Shown: in pieces, positions 53,919 to 62,250 of the stretch
Layout: the number at the start of each line of letters is the position of its first letter
How positions within the stretch are numbered: the stretch's first letter is position 1
Position numbers and translations under genes: made by a program
NCBI RefSeq assembly: GCF_001282725.1
Contig: NZ_LN876585.1
Location: 188,221-252,220 of the forward strand
DNA from: Inediibacterium massiliense
Lineage (GTDB): Bacteria; Bacillota; Clostridia; Peptostreptococcales; Thermotaleaceae
DNA length: 64,000 nucleotides
Reading direction: 5' to 3'
The notes under the pieces: generated by a model
Told to the model about the DNA's origin: nothing
The model's database searches: none
What the model saw: only the letters and a program-made list of their open reading frames with translations

Positions 53919-56312
53919 ATGTTAAAAAAATATGGAGTTTTAGTAGACAAGCTAAAAAATAAATGTGATGTGGATTGTTTTGAATTTGAAACAACAAGGG
54001 ATCTATATCCTTTGTATGGAATTATTGGACAAAATAGGGCTTCGGAGGCGCTGGAGTTTGGATTGGGAATGAAGAGAAAAGGATATAATATTTTTGTATC
54101 AGGAGAAAGCGGAACAGGAAAAAATAGTTATGTATTAGCTATTACACAAAAAAAAGCAGAACGTAGAAAGATACCAGATGATTGGGTTTATGTATATAAT
54201 TTTAAAAATCCAGACAGTCCAATGGCTCTTTCTTTAAACAGTGGAATGGGTATTTTGTTTAAAAAAGATATAGAAGAAATGATTGAGGTTTTAAAAAAGG
54301 AAGTTCCTAAAGTATTTACCACAAAAGAATACGAAAATCAAAAAACTGTACTCATTCAGGAATTTGAAAATTATACACAAGAAGTGATAGGTGATTTAAA
54401 TGAACTAGCCAAACAATATGATTTTACATTTGAACAAACAGACAAAGGACTGATGAGCGTTCCACTAAAAGAAGGACGTCCTATGAGTCAAGAAGAATAT
54501 CAAAGCTTGACTTCAGAAGAAATAGAAGATTTAAGAGAAAATACAAATGAACTAAGTATAGAGACAGTAGAAATATTTAATAGGTTAAGGAGCTTAGAAG
54601 AGGAATATAGAAGTGATCTGAAAAAGTTAGATGTAAAAATGTCATCTGATTTACTCAATTTTCATATTCATCCGATAGAAGAGAAATTCAAAGGAAATTT
54701 GTGCATAAAAGAATATTTAAAGGATTTAAAGGAAGATATTATAGAACATATACAAAAATTTAAAAAAGATAAAAAAGAAATCAACAATCCTTTTGCTATT
54801 TTAGATGTAAGATCAACAGAAGCTTTTTTTGATCGATATGAAGTAAATTTATTTATTGATCATAGTCAAATGAAAGGGGCTCCTATTGTAAATGAAACCA
54901 ATCCTAATTATTATAATTTGATTGGAAGAATTGAATATAAAAATGAATTAGGTGCTTTGAAAACAGATTTTACTCAAATTAAACCAGGTGCACTGCATCG
55001 AGCAAATGGAGGGTATTTAATTTTACAAGCTAAAGATCTTTTATCTAATCTCTTTGCGTGGAATGCTCTCAAAAGAGCTTTAAAAACAAATCAAATTGTA
55101 ATAGAAGGTTTAGATAAACAAATAGGATATGTAGTTACATCTACTTTAAAGCCGGAGCCTATTCCGTTAGATGTAAAAGTAATTATCATAGGAGATGCCT
55201 ATACATATTATCTTCTGTATCAATATGATGAAGATTTTAAGAAGCTTTTTAAAATTATGGCAGATTTTGATATAGAAATGAAGAGAAACGAAGAGAATGT
55301 ACATAAAATGGCAAGATTTATTGCAACTCATTGTGAAAAAGAAGGTTTAAAGCATTTTGATAAAAAAGCAGTAGGAAGAGTTATTGAATACAGTTGTCGT
55401 CTTTCTGACCATCAAAACAAATTGAGTTCAAGATTTAATCAAGTGGTAGAAATATTGTATGAAGCAGATCAATTTGCAGAAATAGCAGGATCAGACATTG
55501 TAAAGCTTGAACATATCCAAAAGGCTATTGAACAAAAAATTTATAGAAATAATAAATATGAAGAAAAAGTATTAGAAATGTTTGATCAAGGAGTATATCT
55601 TTTAGATGTAGAAGGAGAAAAAGTAGGTCAAATTAATGGACTAGCAGTTACAGGTACAGGAGAATATTCCTTTGGAAAACCAAGTAAAATCACGGTATCT
55701 ACTTATACAGGAGAAGCAGGGATTATTAATATAGAAAGAGAAGTCAAAAAAAGTGGAAGTATTCATGATAAAGGGGTACTGATTTTAAATGGGTATTTAG
55801 GAGAGAAATTTGCACAGAAAAAACCATTATCACTATCTGCTAGTATTGTATTTGAACAATTGTATTCTGGAGTAGATGGAGATAGTGCTTCTAGTACAGA
55901 GCTATATGCATTATTATCTAGTTTAGCTAAGGTACCTATTAAACAATATATAGCAGTTACAGGGTCTGTCAATCAAAGAGGAGAAATTCAGCCTATAGGA
56001 GGAGTCAATGAAAAGATAGAAGGATTTTTTAAAGTATGCAAATTAAAAGGATTAACAGGAAAACAAGGAGTTATGATTCCACATCAAAATGTAGTCAATT
56101 TAATGCTTTCTGATGAAGTAATTCAAGCTGTAGAAAATAATATGTTTCATATTTATGCAGTATCTACTATAGAAGAGGGAATAGAAGTTTTGACAGGAAA
56201 AGAAGCAGGAAAATTAAAAGAAGATGGAAATTATACAGAGAAAAGTGTGTTTGATCTTGTGAGTAGAAGACTTGAGGAGTTTTCAAAAGAAACAAAAGCA
56301 GCAAAGTCATAA
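53919..56312 (+). CDS. Lon-family ATP-dependent protease (LonB/LonC type)
   Basis: 797 aa. An AAA domain with Walker A SGESGTGKNS near 63 and a long helical insertion (about 130-260), then the Lon protease domain. The catalytic Ser656 (DGDSASS) and Lys699 (GGVNEKIEG) are 43 residues apart, as in Lon. There is no N-terminal LAN domain. Such soluble LonB/C proteins degrade proteins in the cytoplasm, some under sporulation control. GGGAGG sets the ATG at 53919 rather than the GTG at 53904. The last two residues and the stop codon are provided by repeat element D. Confidence 0.9.
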   Translation: MLKKYGVLVDKLKNKCDVDCFEFETTRDLYPLYGIIGQNRASEALEFGLGMKRKGYNIFVSGESGTGKNSYVLAITQKKAERRKIPDDWVYVYNFKNPDSPMALSLNSGMGILFKKDIEEMIEVLKKEVPKVFTTKEYENQKTVLIQEFENYTQEVIGDLNELAKQYDFTFEQTDKGLMSVPLKEGRPMSQEEYQSLTSEEIEDLRENTNELSIETVEIFNRLRSLEEEYRSDLKKLDVKMSSDLLNFHIHPIEEKFKGNLCIKEYLKDLKEDIIEHIQKFKKDKKEINNPFAILDVRSTEAFFDRYEVNLFIDHSQMKGAPIVNETNPNYYNLIGRIEYKNELGALKTDFTQIKPGALHRANGGYLILQAKDLLSNLFAWNALKRALKTNQIVIEGLDKQIGYVVTSTLKPEPIPLDVKVIIIGDAYTYYLLYQYDEDFKKLFKIMADFDIEMKRNEENVHKMARFIATHCEKEGLKHFDKKAVGRVIEYSCRLSDHQNKLSSRFNQVVEILYEADQFAEIAGSDIVKLEHIQKAIEQKIYRNNKYEEKVLEMFDQGVYLLDVEGEKVGQINGLAVTGTGEYSFGKPSKITVSTYTGEAGIINIEREVKKSGSIHDKGVLILNGYLGEKFAQKKPLSLSASIVFEQLYSGVDGDSASSTELYALLSSLAKVPIKQYIAVTGSVNQRGEIQPIGGVNEKIEGFFKVCKLKGLTGKQGVMIPHQNVVNLMLSDEVIQAVENNMFHIYAVSTIEEGIEVLTGKEAGKLKEDGNYTEKSVFDLVSRRLEEFSKETKAAKS

Positions 56313-56486
56313 AAAACGTAACTAAATTTTCAAATTTGGAAAATATGTAGAAACGGGAAAAAATAGCATTACAAACTCGCTATGCTCAAACAGTGTAATG
56401 CTAACCATTTTTTCCCTTATTCTATATTTTCACAAATTCTCAATAATTGTTACTTACTTTTTATGACTTTACTAAAATATACTTTG
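56302..56486 (+). mobile_element. ~205-bp palindromic repeat element, copy D (ends trimmed)
   Basis: About 185 bp from CAAAGTCATAAAAAACG to TACTTTGT. The 13-bp terminal inverted repeat and the core are intact, but the outer ~12 bp on the left and ~15 bp on the right are missing and no flanking direct repeat is visible. It fills the whole gap between lonB and the convergent folate gene. The lonB stop codon (56310-56312) lies in its inverted repeat. With no other terminator here, its hairpin may stop transcription from both sides. Confidence 0.8.
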
Positions 56487-56488
56487 TT

Positions 56489-57058
56489 TTATTTACAAGT
56501 AATGATTTCTTTTTCTGTAAGGATATAATCTAGTGGATAATCTAGTGGATGGGTAGGAACCTTATCAATAATTTGAAGGTCAAAGGCCAATCCAATAGAA
56601 ATAATAGGATGATGAATCCTTTGAAAAAATCGATCATAATATCCTGCTCCATATCCAATTCTAAAGCCGAACCGGTCAAAGGCAACTCCAGGAACTAATA
56701 CTAAATCAATTGTTTTAGGATCTACTTCTCTAATAAAATTCTCTTTAGGTTCTAAAATTCCATAAGTACTTACATAAAGCTCCTTTTGAGGGTCTTTTAA
56801 CTCTGATAAAAGGAGTTGCTTTGTCTCTTTGATACTAATAGGAAGAATAACCTTTTTGTTTTGAGATAAAAGGTCTTCTATGATTTTATCTGTTTTTACT
56901 TCATTTCTAAAGTCCATATAAACCATAACATTTTTAGCATTGTTATAGATAGAAAGACTTTTTAGGTGTTTAAAAATTTCACTGCTTTTTTGTGTGACCT
57001 CTTCTACAGAAAGGTCTTTTCTTTTTTTAAGAATATTTTTACGAATATTTTCTTTCAT
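56489..57058 (-). CDS. 5-formyltetrahydrofolate cyclo-ligase
   Basis: 189 aa, normal length. KENIRKNILKKRKDLS at the N terminus, then IVLPISIKETKQL-like ATP-site sequence, IDLVLVPGVAFDRFGFRIGYGAGYYDRF near 122-149 (the family signature), and IGLAFDLQI. It converts 5-formyl-THF to 5,10-methenyl-THF using ATP. An in-frame GTG lies at 57067, but AGGGAG at 57068-57073 (minus) is spaced for the ATG at 57058. Convergent with lonB; the space between is entirely repeat element D. Confidence 0.92.
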   Translation of the reverse strand: MKENIRKNILKKRKDLSVEEVTQKSSEIFKHLKSLSIYNNAKNVMVYMDFRNEVKTDKIIEDLLSQNKKVILPISIKETKQLLLSELKDPQKELYVSTYGILEPKENFIREVDPKTIDLVLVPGVAFDRFGFRIGYGAGYYDRFFQRIHHPIISIGLAFDLQIIDKVPTHPLDYPLDYILTEKEIITCK

Positions 57059-57165
57059 AAAATACACTCCCTTTCAAATGAATTCTTAGTTTATTGTATC
57101 ATTTCTTATAGGGAAGAAAAAAGGAGTATATGGTAGAAAAATGAACAAGAAGAAATCCATTGGAT

Positions 57166-57194
57166 TTGGAAATTTCACAAAATCATAATATAAT
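57166..57194 (+). promoter_or_regulatory. Promoter of the ftsEX operon
   Basis: TTGGAA (57166-57171), 17 nt, TATAAT (57189-57194). About 115 nt upstream of the ftsE start; nothing else coding lies in this gap. Confidence 0.6.
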
Positions 57195-57310
57195 ATATAA
57201 AGGACTGTTTTTTTTGGACAAATAATACTATAGACCTAAAAAGATTATTTGAAATATGCAGGAAATGAAAAGATATATGTAGAATTATAGATAAAGTAGG
57301 GGTTGATTGT

Positions 57311-57997
57311 ATGATAAATCTAATAAATATTACCAAACAATATGCAAAAGATACGATTGCACTTTCTAATGTAAATATAAAAATAGAAAAAGGAGATTTT
57401 GCATTTATAGTAGGGTCTAGTGGGGCTGGAAAATCTACTTTTATAAAATTACTATTAAAAGAAATTGAGCCTACAAAAGGGAAAATCATCATAGATGGAA
57501 TAGATATTACAAAATTAAGTAATAGAAAAGTTCCTTATTTAAGAAGAAAAATGGGTGTGATTTTTCAGGATTTTAGACTTTTACCAAATAAGACAGTATA
57601 TGAAAATGTAGCGTTTGCTATGGAGATTATTGGATCAAGTTCAAAGGAAATAAGAAGACAAGTACCAACTATTTTAGCTATGGTGGGGCTTAGTGGAAAA
57701 GCAAAAATGTATCCTCATGAACTCTCAGGAGGAGAACAGCAAAGAGTGTCTATTGCAAGGGCTATTGTAAATAATCCATCTGTACTTATTGCGGACGAGC
57801 CAACAGGAAATTTAGACCCAGATACAGCATGGGAAATTATGAAGCTTATCAAACAAATCAATAGAAGAGGTACAACTGTAGTGATGGCTACACATGCCAA
57901 AGAAATTGTAGATATGATGCAGCAAAGAGTTATTGCTATCGAAGGAGGAAAAATCGTAAGAGACGATCAGAAAGGTGTGTATGGCTATGAAGAGTAG
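57311..57997 (+). CDS. ftsE: Cell-division ABC transporter ATPase FtsE
   Basis: 228 aa, a complete ABC ATPase: Walker A VGSSGAGKST near 35, Q-loop FQDFRLLP near 83, signature ELSGGEQQRVSIARA near 137, Walker B VLIADEPTGNLDP near 157, and the H-loop MATHAKEIV. With FtsX it couples ATP hydrolysis to activation of a murein hydrolase; an M23/EnvC-type protein is encoded right after ftsX. GGGG site before the ATG. Confidence 0.95.
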   Translation: MINLINITKQYAKDTIALSNVNIKIEKGDFAFIVGSSGAGKSTFIKLLLKEIEPTKGKIIIDGIDITKLSNRKVPYLRRKMGVIFQDFRLLPNKTVYENVAFAMEIIGSSSKEIRRQVPTILAMVGLSGKAKMYPHELSGGEQQRVSIARAIVNNPSVLIADEPTGNLDPDTAWEIMKLIKQINRRGTTVVMATHAKEIVDMMQQRVIAIEGGKIVRDDQKGVYGYEE

Positions 57998-58886
57998 TAA
58001 TACCTCTATGTATATGTTCAAGCAAGGGTTAAAAGGATTTTGGAGAAATAGAGTAATGGGGATTGTAGCCATAGCATCCATAGCCTCTATGCTTACCATT
58101 TTAGGAATTGTATTTATGTTAGTACTCAATATCAATAGTTTAGCAGAAGATGCAAAAAAACAATTTGATTCTATTCCAATATATTTAAAAAATGATTTAA
58201 CTGAAAGTCAAATAGAAGATATGGGATCTATTATAAAGAATATTGAAGGAGTAGAAAGAGTAGATTTTTTATCTAAAGAAGAAGCTTTAGATAATATGAA
58301 AAAGAAATGGGGGGAAAATGGATATCTTTTAGAAGGACTAGAAAAAAATCCATTACCTAATAGTTATATTATCAAATTAAAAGATATTAATGATGCAGAA
58401 AATGTAGTAACAAAAGTACAAGGGTTAGAAGGTTTGGAAGAAATAAAATATCATAAGGATATTATTGAAAAGCTTCTTAAAATTACAGACTTTATTAGAA
58501 CCATAGGGATTTTTATTATAGGAGCTCTAATTCTTATTTCTATGTTTGTAGTAGCCAATACTATTAAACTTACAGTTATGGCAAGAAATAAGGAAATTAA
58601 CATTATGAAATATGTAGGAGCTACCAATTGGTTTATTCGTTGGCCTTTTTTAATAGAAGGAATGATGATAGGATTGTTTGGATCTTTAATAGCATTAGGA
58701 ATTGTAGGGGCTGGATATAAAAAATTATTTGATGTGATTACTCAAAAGCTATATGTAATGTTTACTGCATATATGATCCCTGCTCCTATTGTAATTGAAA
58801 GTATAACCATAATATTTATTGTATTAGGTGTGGGAATTGGAGCGTTAGGAAGTATATTTTCTATGAGAAAATTCTTAAAAGTATAA
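57987..58886 (+). CDS. ftsX: Cell-division protein FtsX
   Basis: 299 aa with four transmembrane helices (about 25-48, 175-197, 220-245, 268-292) and an extracellular loop (50-165) that in other species contacts EnvC/PcsB-like activators. FFWRNRVMG-type start (FKQGLKGFWRN) and VDFLSKEEALDNMKKKWGENG are typical. In-frame starts at 57981 and 57987 both follow AAAGGTG; the latter has better spacing. It overlaps ftsE by 11 nt. Confidence 0.93.
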   Translation: MKSSNTSMYMFKQGLKGFWRNRVMGIVAIASIASMLTILGIVFMLVLNINSLAEDAKKQFDSIPIYLKNDLTESQIEDMGSIIKNIEGVERVDFLSKEEALDNMKKKWGENGYLLEGLEKNPLPNSYIIKLKDINDAENVVTKVQGLEGLEEIKYHKDIIEKLLKITDFIRTIGIFIIGALILISMFVVANTIKLTVMARNKEINIMKYVGATNWFIRWPFLIEGMMIGLFGSLIALGIVGAGYKKLFDVITQKLYVMFTAYMIPAPIVIESITIIFIVLGVGIGALGSIFSMRKFLKV

Positions 58887-58899
58887 AGGGGGATAGAAA

Positions 58900-60027
58900 A
58901 TGGACAAAGGCTTTAAAAAATCTTTATTATTAATAGGGGTTATCCTTTCTTTATTGATTAGCCCTACCTTTGCTCAAAATGTAACTAGTGATCAAAAGAA
59001 ATTAGATAATGTCAATAAAGAAATTAATAATGCACAGAAAAAGCTAAGAGAGAATAAACAAAAAGAAATAAGTTTATCTACACAAATTAAGCAATTAGAT
59101 GAAAAGATTTATCATACAGAACAAGAACTAGCTCAAATAGATCAAGAAGTAAACATTACAAAAAAGAAAATTAATGTTACTCAAAATGAATTACAAAAGG
59201 CAGAAAATAATATAGAAAATAAAAATGATACATTAAATGCAAGATTAAGAGTCATGTATAAAAATGGAGATATGGGTTATGCAGAAGTTTTGTTAAATTC
59301 TGAAAGCATTATAGATCTTTTATCTAATTTAGATATGGTTAAAAAGATATTTTCTCAAGATATGGATCTTTTAGCTTATATGAAAGGACAAAGAGATGAT
59401 ATAGCCACCAAGAAAAAAATATTAGAAACTCATAGAAGTAAAATGGTTGCTATGATGAGCACTATGCAGTCTAAACAAAAGGAGTTACAAGTAAGTAGAG
59501 GAGAGGCACATCGAATCAGAGGACAAATTCAAAATGATTCAAAGGAATTAGAAAAACAAGTAGATGAACTCAATGATTATGCAGAAAAAATTGTAGCAGA
59601 AATCAGAAAAAAACAATCTACAGGGAAATATGTAGGAGGAAAACTTGCTTGGCCAGCTCCAGGATATACAAGAATTACTTCTCCATATGGATATAGAATT
59701 CATCCAATACTTAAAAGAAAAAAAATGCATACAGGAATTGATATAGGAATTCCGGCAGGGAAAAGTGTAGTAGCTGCTGGAGATGGAGTAGTTATGAGTG
59801 CAGGAACATTAGGGGCATATGGAAAGGCGGTAACTATTGATCATGGAGGAGGAATTGTTACTTTATATGCTCATAATTCAAGTCTTTTGGTTTCAGAAGG
59901 ACAAAAAATCACAAGAGGACAAGTTATTGCAAAGGCTGGAAGTACAGGACGAGCAACAGGACCTCACCTTCATTTTGAGGTTAGAAAAAATGGAAAATAT
60001 ACAGATCCAATTCCATGGGTAAAATAG
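58900..60027 (+). CDS. EnvC/PcsB-like murein hydrolase activator, M23 domain
   Basis: 375 aa. A signal peptide (1-25, SPTFAQ), a long coiled coil (about 30-245) of the EnvC type, then a LytM/M23 peptidase domain (about 260-375). The zinc ligands appear present: MHTGIDIGIP near 280 (His, Asp) and GPHLHFEVRKNG near 355 (HxH), so it may be an active endopeptidase rather than a degenerate activator. Its position 13 nt after ftsX indicates control by the FtsEX complex at the septum. Its 3' end is followed by a hairpin duplicated around element E. Confidence 0.92.
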   Translation: MDKGFKKSLLLIGVILSLLISPTFAQNVTSDQKKLDNVNKEINNAQKKLRENKQKEISLSTQIKQLDEKIYHTEQELAQIDQEVNITKKKINVTQNELQKAENNIENKNDTLNARLRVMYKNGDMGYAEVLLNSESIIDLLSNLDMVKKIFSQDMDLLAYMKGQRDDIATKKKILETHRSKMVAMMSTMQSKQKELQVSRGEAHRIRGQIQNDSKELEKQVDELNDYAEKIVAEIRKKQSTGKYVGGKLAWPAPGYTRITSPYGYRIHPILKRKKMHTGIDIGIPAGKSVVAAGDGVVMSAGTLGAYGKAVTIDHGGGIVTLYAHNSSLLVSEGQKITRGQVIAKAGSTGRATGPHLHFEVRKNGKYTDPIPWVK

Positions 60028-60050
60028 AGGAATTCTTACATACGAATTCT
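60027..60050 (+). repeat. Hairpin/direct repeat, left side of element E
   Basis: A partly degenerate copy of the palindrome GGAATTCTTA...GAATTC. It matches 60256-60279 at about 20 of 24 positions and follows the M23 gene stop directly. Confidence 0.7.
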
Positions 60051-60255
60051 GAAATTTGTAGACAAAGTCATAAAAAACGTCACTCATTTTCGAATTTGGA
60101 AAATATATAGAAGCAGTCGAAAATAGCATTACAAACTCGCTATGCTCAAACAGTGTAATGCTAATGATTTTCTCCTTTATTCTATATTTCCATAAATTCT
60201 TAATGAATGTTCCTTGTTTTTATGACTTTGCTAAAATATAATAGATTTATAATTC
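60051..60255 (+). mobile_element. ~205-bp palindromic repeat element, copy E
   Basis: 205 bp. It carries AAAGTCATAAAAA, the shared core with AACTCGCTATGCTCAAAC, and TTTTTATGACTTT. It lies between the M23 gene and mutY, bracketed by diverged copies of the terminator palindrome. Same orientation as copies A-D. No coding capacity. Confidence 0.85.
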
Positions 60256-60285
60256 GGGGAATTCTTATATAAGAATTCCTTTTTA
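60256..60285 (+). terminator. Terminator hairpin, right copy flanking element E
   Basis: GGGAATTCTTA with TAAGAATTCC around a short loop, then T5: a complete terminator, better preserved than the left copy. Confidence 0.8.
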
Positions 60286-60307
60286 TATTGATAAGAAGGG
60301 AGAAAAT

Positions 60308-61411
60308 ATGAGTTTTTATAAATTTGGTGATTATGAAAATGTAAGTAGTAAAGTTATAAAAGAGATACAAATAAATTTGATAGATTGGTATATGAAAAAT
60401 CATAGAAAGCTTCCTTGGAGGGAAAATCAAAATCCATATTATATATGGATCTCAGAAGTGATGCTTCAACAAACTAGAGTAGAGACAGTTATTCCTTATT
60501 TTTTAAATTTTATAAATAAGTTTCCAAATATAAAAGCTTTAGCAAATGCCAATGAAGAAGATGTACTAAAGGCTTGGGAAGGCCTTGGGTATTATAGTAG
60601 GGCAAAGAATCTTCATAGGGGAGCTAAAATGATTTGTGATGAATTTTTAGGATTGATTCCTAAAAATCAGAAGGAAATCCAAAAAATAATAGGGATAGGG
60701 CCCTATACAGCAGGAGCTATTCTTAGTATTGCTTATGATCAACCAGTCCCAGCAGTAGATGGAAATGTGATGAGAGTATTTTCAAGACTATTTTATATAA
60801 AAGAGGATATAGGAGCAAATAAGACAAGAAAGGAAATGGAAAGATTAGGAGAGGTTTTAGTGAGTAGAGAAAATCCTTCTTTTTTCAATCAAGCTCTTAT
60901 GGAGCTTGGAGCTATGATTTGTATTCCTAAAAACCCTAAATGCATAGCTTGTCCATTATTTTCTCAGTGTATGGGGAGAAAATTAGGAGTACAACATACT
61001 CTTCCAATAAAAAATAAAAAAATAAAAAAAAGAGAAGTAAATTTAGAAGTTGCTCTCCTTTGGAATGAAAATAAATTTTTTATTGTAAAAAGATCTTCGC
61101 AAGGACTTTTAGCTAATTTATGGGCACTTCCCAGTGTAGAGAGAGAAAAAAATATAGAAGAAGGGAAAACTATTATTTTAGAACTTGAAGAAAATTATGG
61201 GATGATTGTGGAAAAAGAAAAATTCTTATTTCAAAAGGAACATATTTTTACTCATTTAAAATGGAATATGAAGGTTTATCTATACAAACTTATAAAAAGT
61301 AGTATAGTAGAATATCCAGAGAATGGATGGATTGATAAGGAGGAGATTGAAAAATATACTTTTCCAACAGCTTTTATGAAAATTTTAAAAGAAATAAAAA
61401 AACTTGTTTAA
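60308..61411 (+). CDS. mutY: A/G-specific adenine glycosylase
   Basis: 367 aa. WISEVMLQQTRVETVIPY near 40 (catalytic Glu), a helix-hairpin-helix GIGPYTAGAILSIAYDQPVPAVDGNVMRV near 127-155 (catalytic Asp), and a [4Fe-4S] cluster CIPKNPKCIACPLFSQC near 203. A C-terminal Nudix-like domain (about 240-367) recognises 8-oxoguanine. It removes adenine mispaired with 8-oxoG. GAAGGGAG site before the ATG. Confidence 0.96.
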   Translation: MSFYKFGDYENVSSKVIKEIQINLIDWYMKNHRKLPWRENQNPYYIWISEVMLQQTRVETVIPYFLNFINKFPNIKALANANEEDVLKAWEGLGYYSRAKNLHRGAKMICDEFLGLIPKNQKEIQKIIGIGPYTAGAILSIAYDQPVPAVDGNVMRVFSRLFYIKEDIGANKTRKEMERLGEVLVSRENPSFFNQALMELGAMICIPKNPKCIACPLFSQCMGRKLGVQHTLPIKNKKIKKREVNLEVALLWNENKFFIVKRSSQGLLANLWALPSVEREKNIEEGKTIILELEENYGMIVEKEKFLFQKEHIFTHLKWNMKVYLYKLIKSSIVEYPENGWIDKEEIEKYTFPTAFMKILKEIKKLV

Positions 61412-61490
61412 AAAATTTTTTATAAGGTATATATATGAATGTGAGAGATCATAAAAATAAAATATTTAATATATATTAGGAGGAGATTTT

Positions 61491-61982
61491 ATGACAAACA
61501 AAACTTTAGAAAATTTAATGGCAGCTTTTGCTGGAGAATCACAAGCAAACAGAAAGTATCTTGCATATGCAAAAAAAGCAGAAAAAGAAGGAAAAGTAAA
61601 TGCCGCAAAATTATTTAGAGCAGCTGCAGATGCAGAAACTCTTCATGCACATAAGCATTTTGAAGTAGCAGGAAAAATAAAATCTACAAAAGAAAATTTA
61701 GAAGATGCAGTAAATGGAGAAACTTATGAGTTTAAGGATATGTATCCAGAATTTTTAGAAGTGGCAAAAGAAGAAGAAAATAAAGAAGCAATCAGAACTT
61801 TTGAATATGCATTAAAAGCAGAAGAAGTGCATGCAAAGCTTTATGAAGAAGCGCTACAAAATGTAGATCAAGAAGAAGAAGTATTTTATTATCTTTGTCC
61901 AGTCTGTGGAAACATTGAAAAATCAGTTCCAGGAAAATGCTTTATTTGCGGAGTACCAGGAGATAAATTTATTAAATACTAA
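61491..61982 (+). CDS. Rubrerythrin
   Basis: 163 aa. A ferritin-like four-helix bundle with diiron ligands (FAGESQANRKYLAYA near 15, ADAETLHAHKHF near 48, EENKEAIRTFEYALKAEEVHAKLYEEAL near 92-120), then a C-terminal rubredoxin-type Fe site with CPVCGN and CFICG. It reduces hydrogen peroxide in anaerobes. Shorter than Desulfovibrio rubrerythrin but typical of the compact clostridial type. GGAGGAG site; monocistronic with its own terminator. Confidence 0.94.
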   Translation: MTNKTLENLMAAFAGESQANRKYLAYAKKAEKEGKVNAAKLFRAAADAETLHAHKHFEVAGKIKSTKENLEDAVNGETYEFKDMYPEFLEVAKEEENKEAIRTFEYALKAEEVHAKLYEEALQNVDQEEEVFYYLCPVCGNIEKSVPGKCFICGVPGDKFIKY

Positions 61983-62009
61983 AGACAGGTGTATTATACC
62001 TGTCTTTTT
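61981..62009 (+). terminator. Rubrerythrin terminator
   Basis: AAAGACAGGT with ACCTGTCTTT and a 7-nt loop, then Ts; overlaps the stop codon. Confidence 0.9.
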
Positions 62010-62250
62010 ATATATTTTAAAAAAGTTTATTTATAAATTTTTTTATGGAAAGATTTTCTTACAAAAAATAAAGGATTTTGACAATAAAATAACAAAAACA
62101 AGAAAATTTTCAGATATTAATGATTATTTAAAAGAAAAACGTTTTTTACAAAGGTTGAATTTTATAGTCAGTATGATACCATAGAAATATATGGAATTTA
62201 ATGTATGATATATGCATTAAAATATAATTCCTAAAAGGAGGCGGTTTACA

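Noticed and set aside
61906-62184. 92-codon frame starting inside rubrerythrin
   Set aside because: Begins in the rubredoxin motif in another frame, crosses the rubrerythrin terminator and has no ribosome site.
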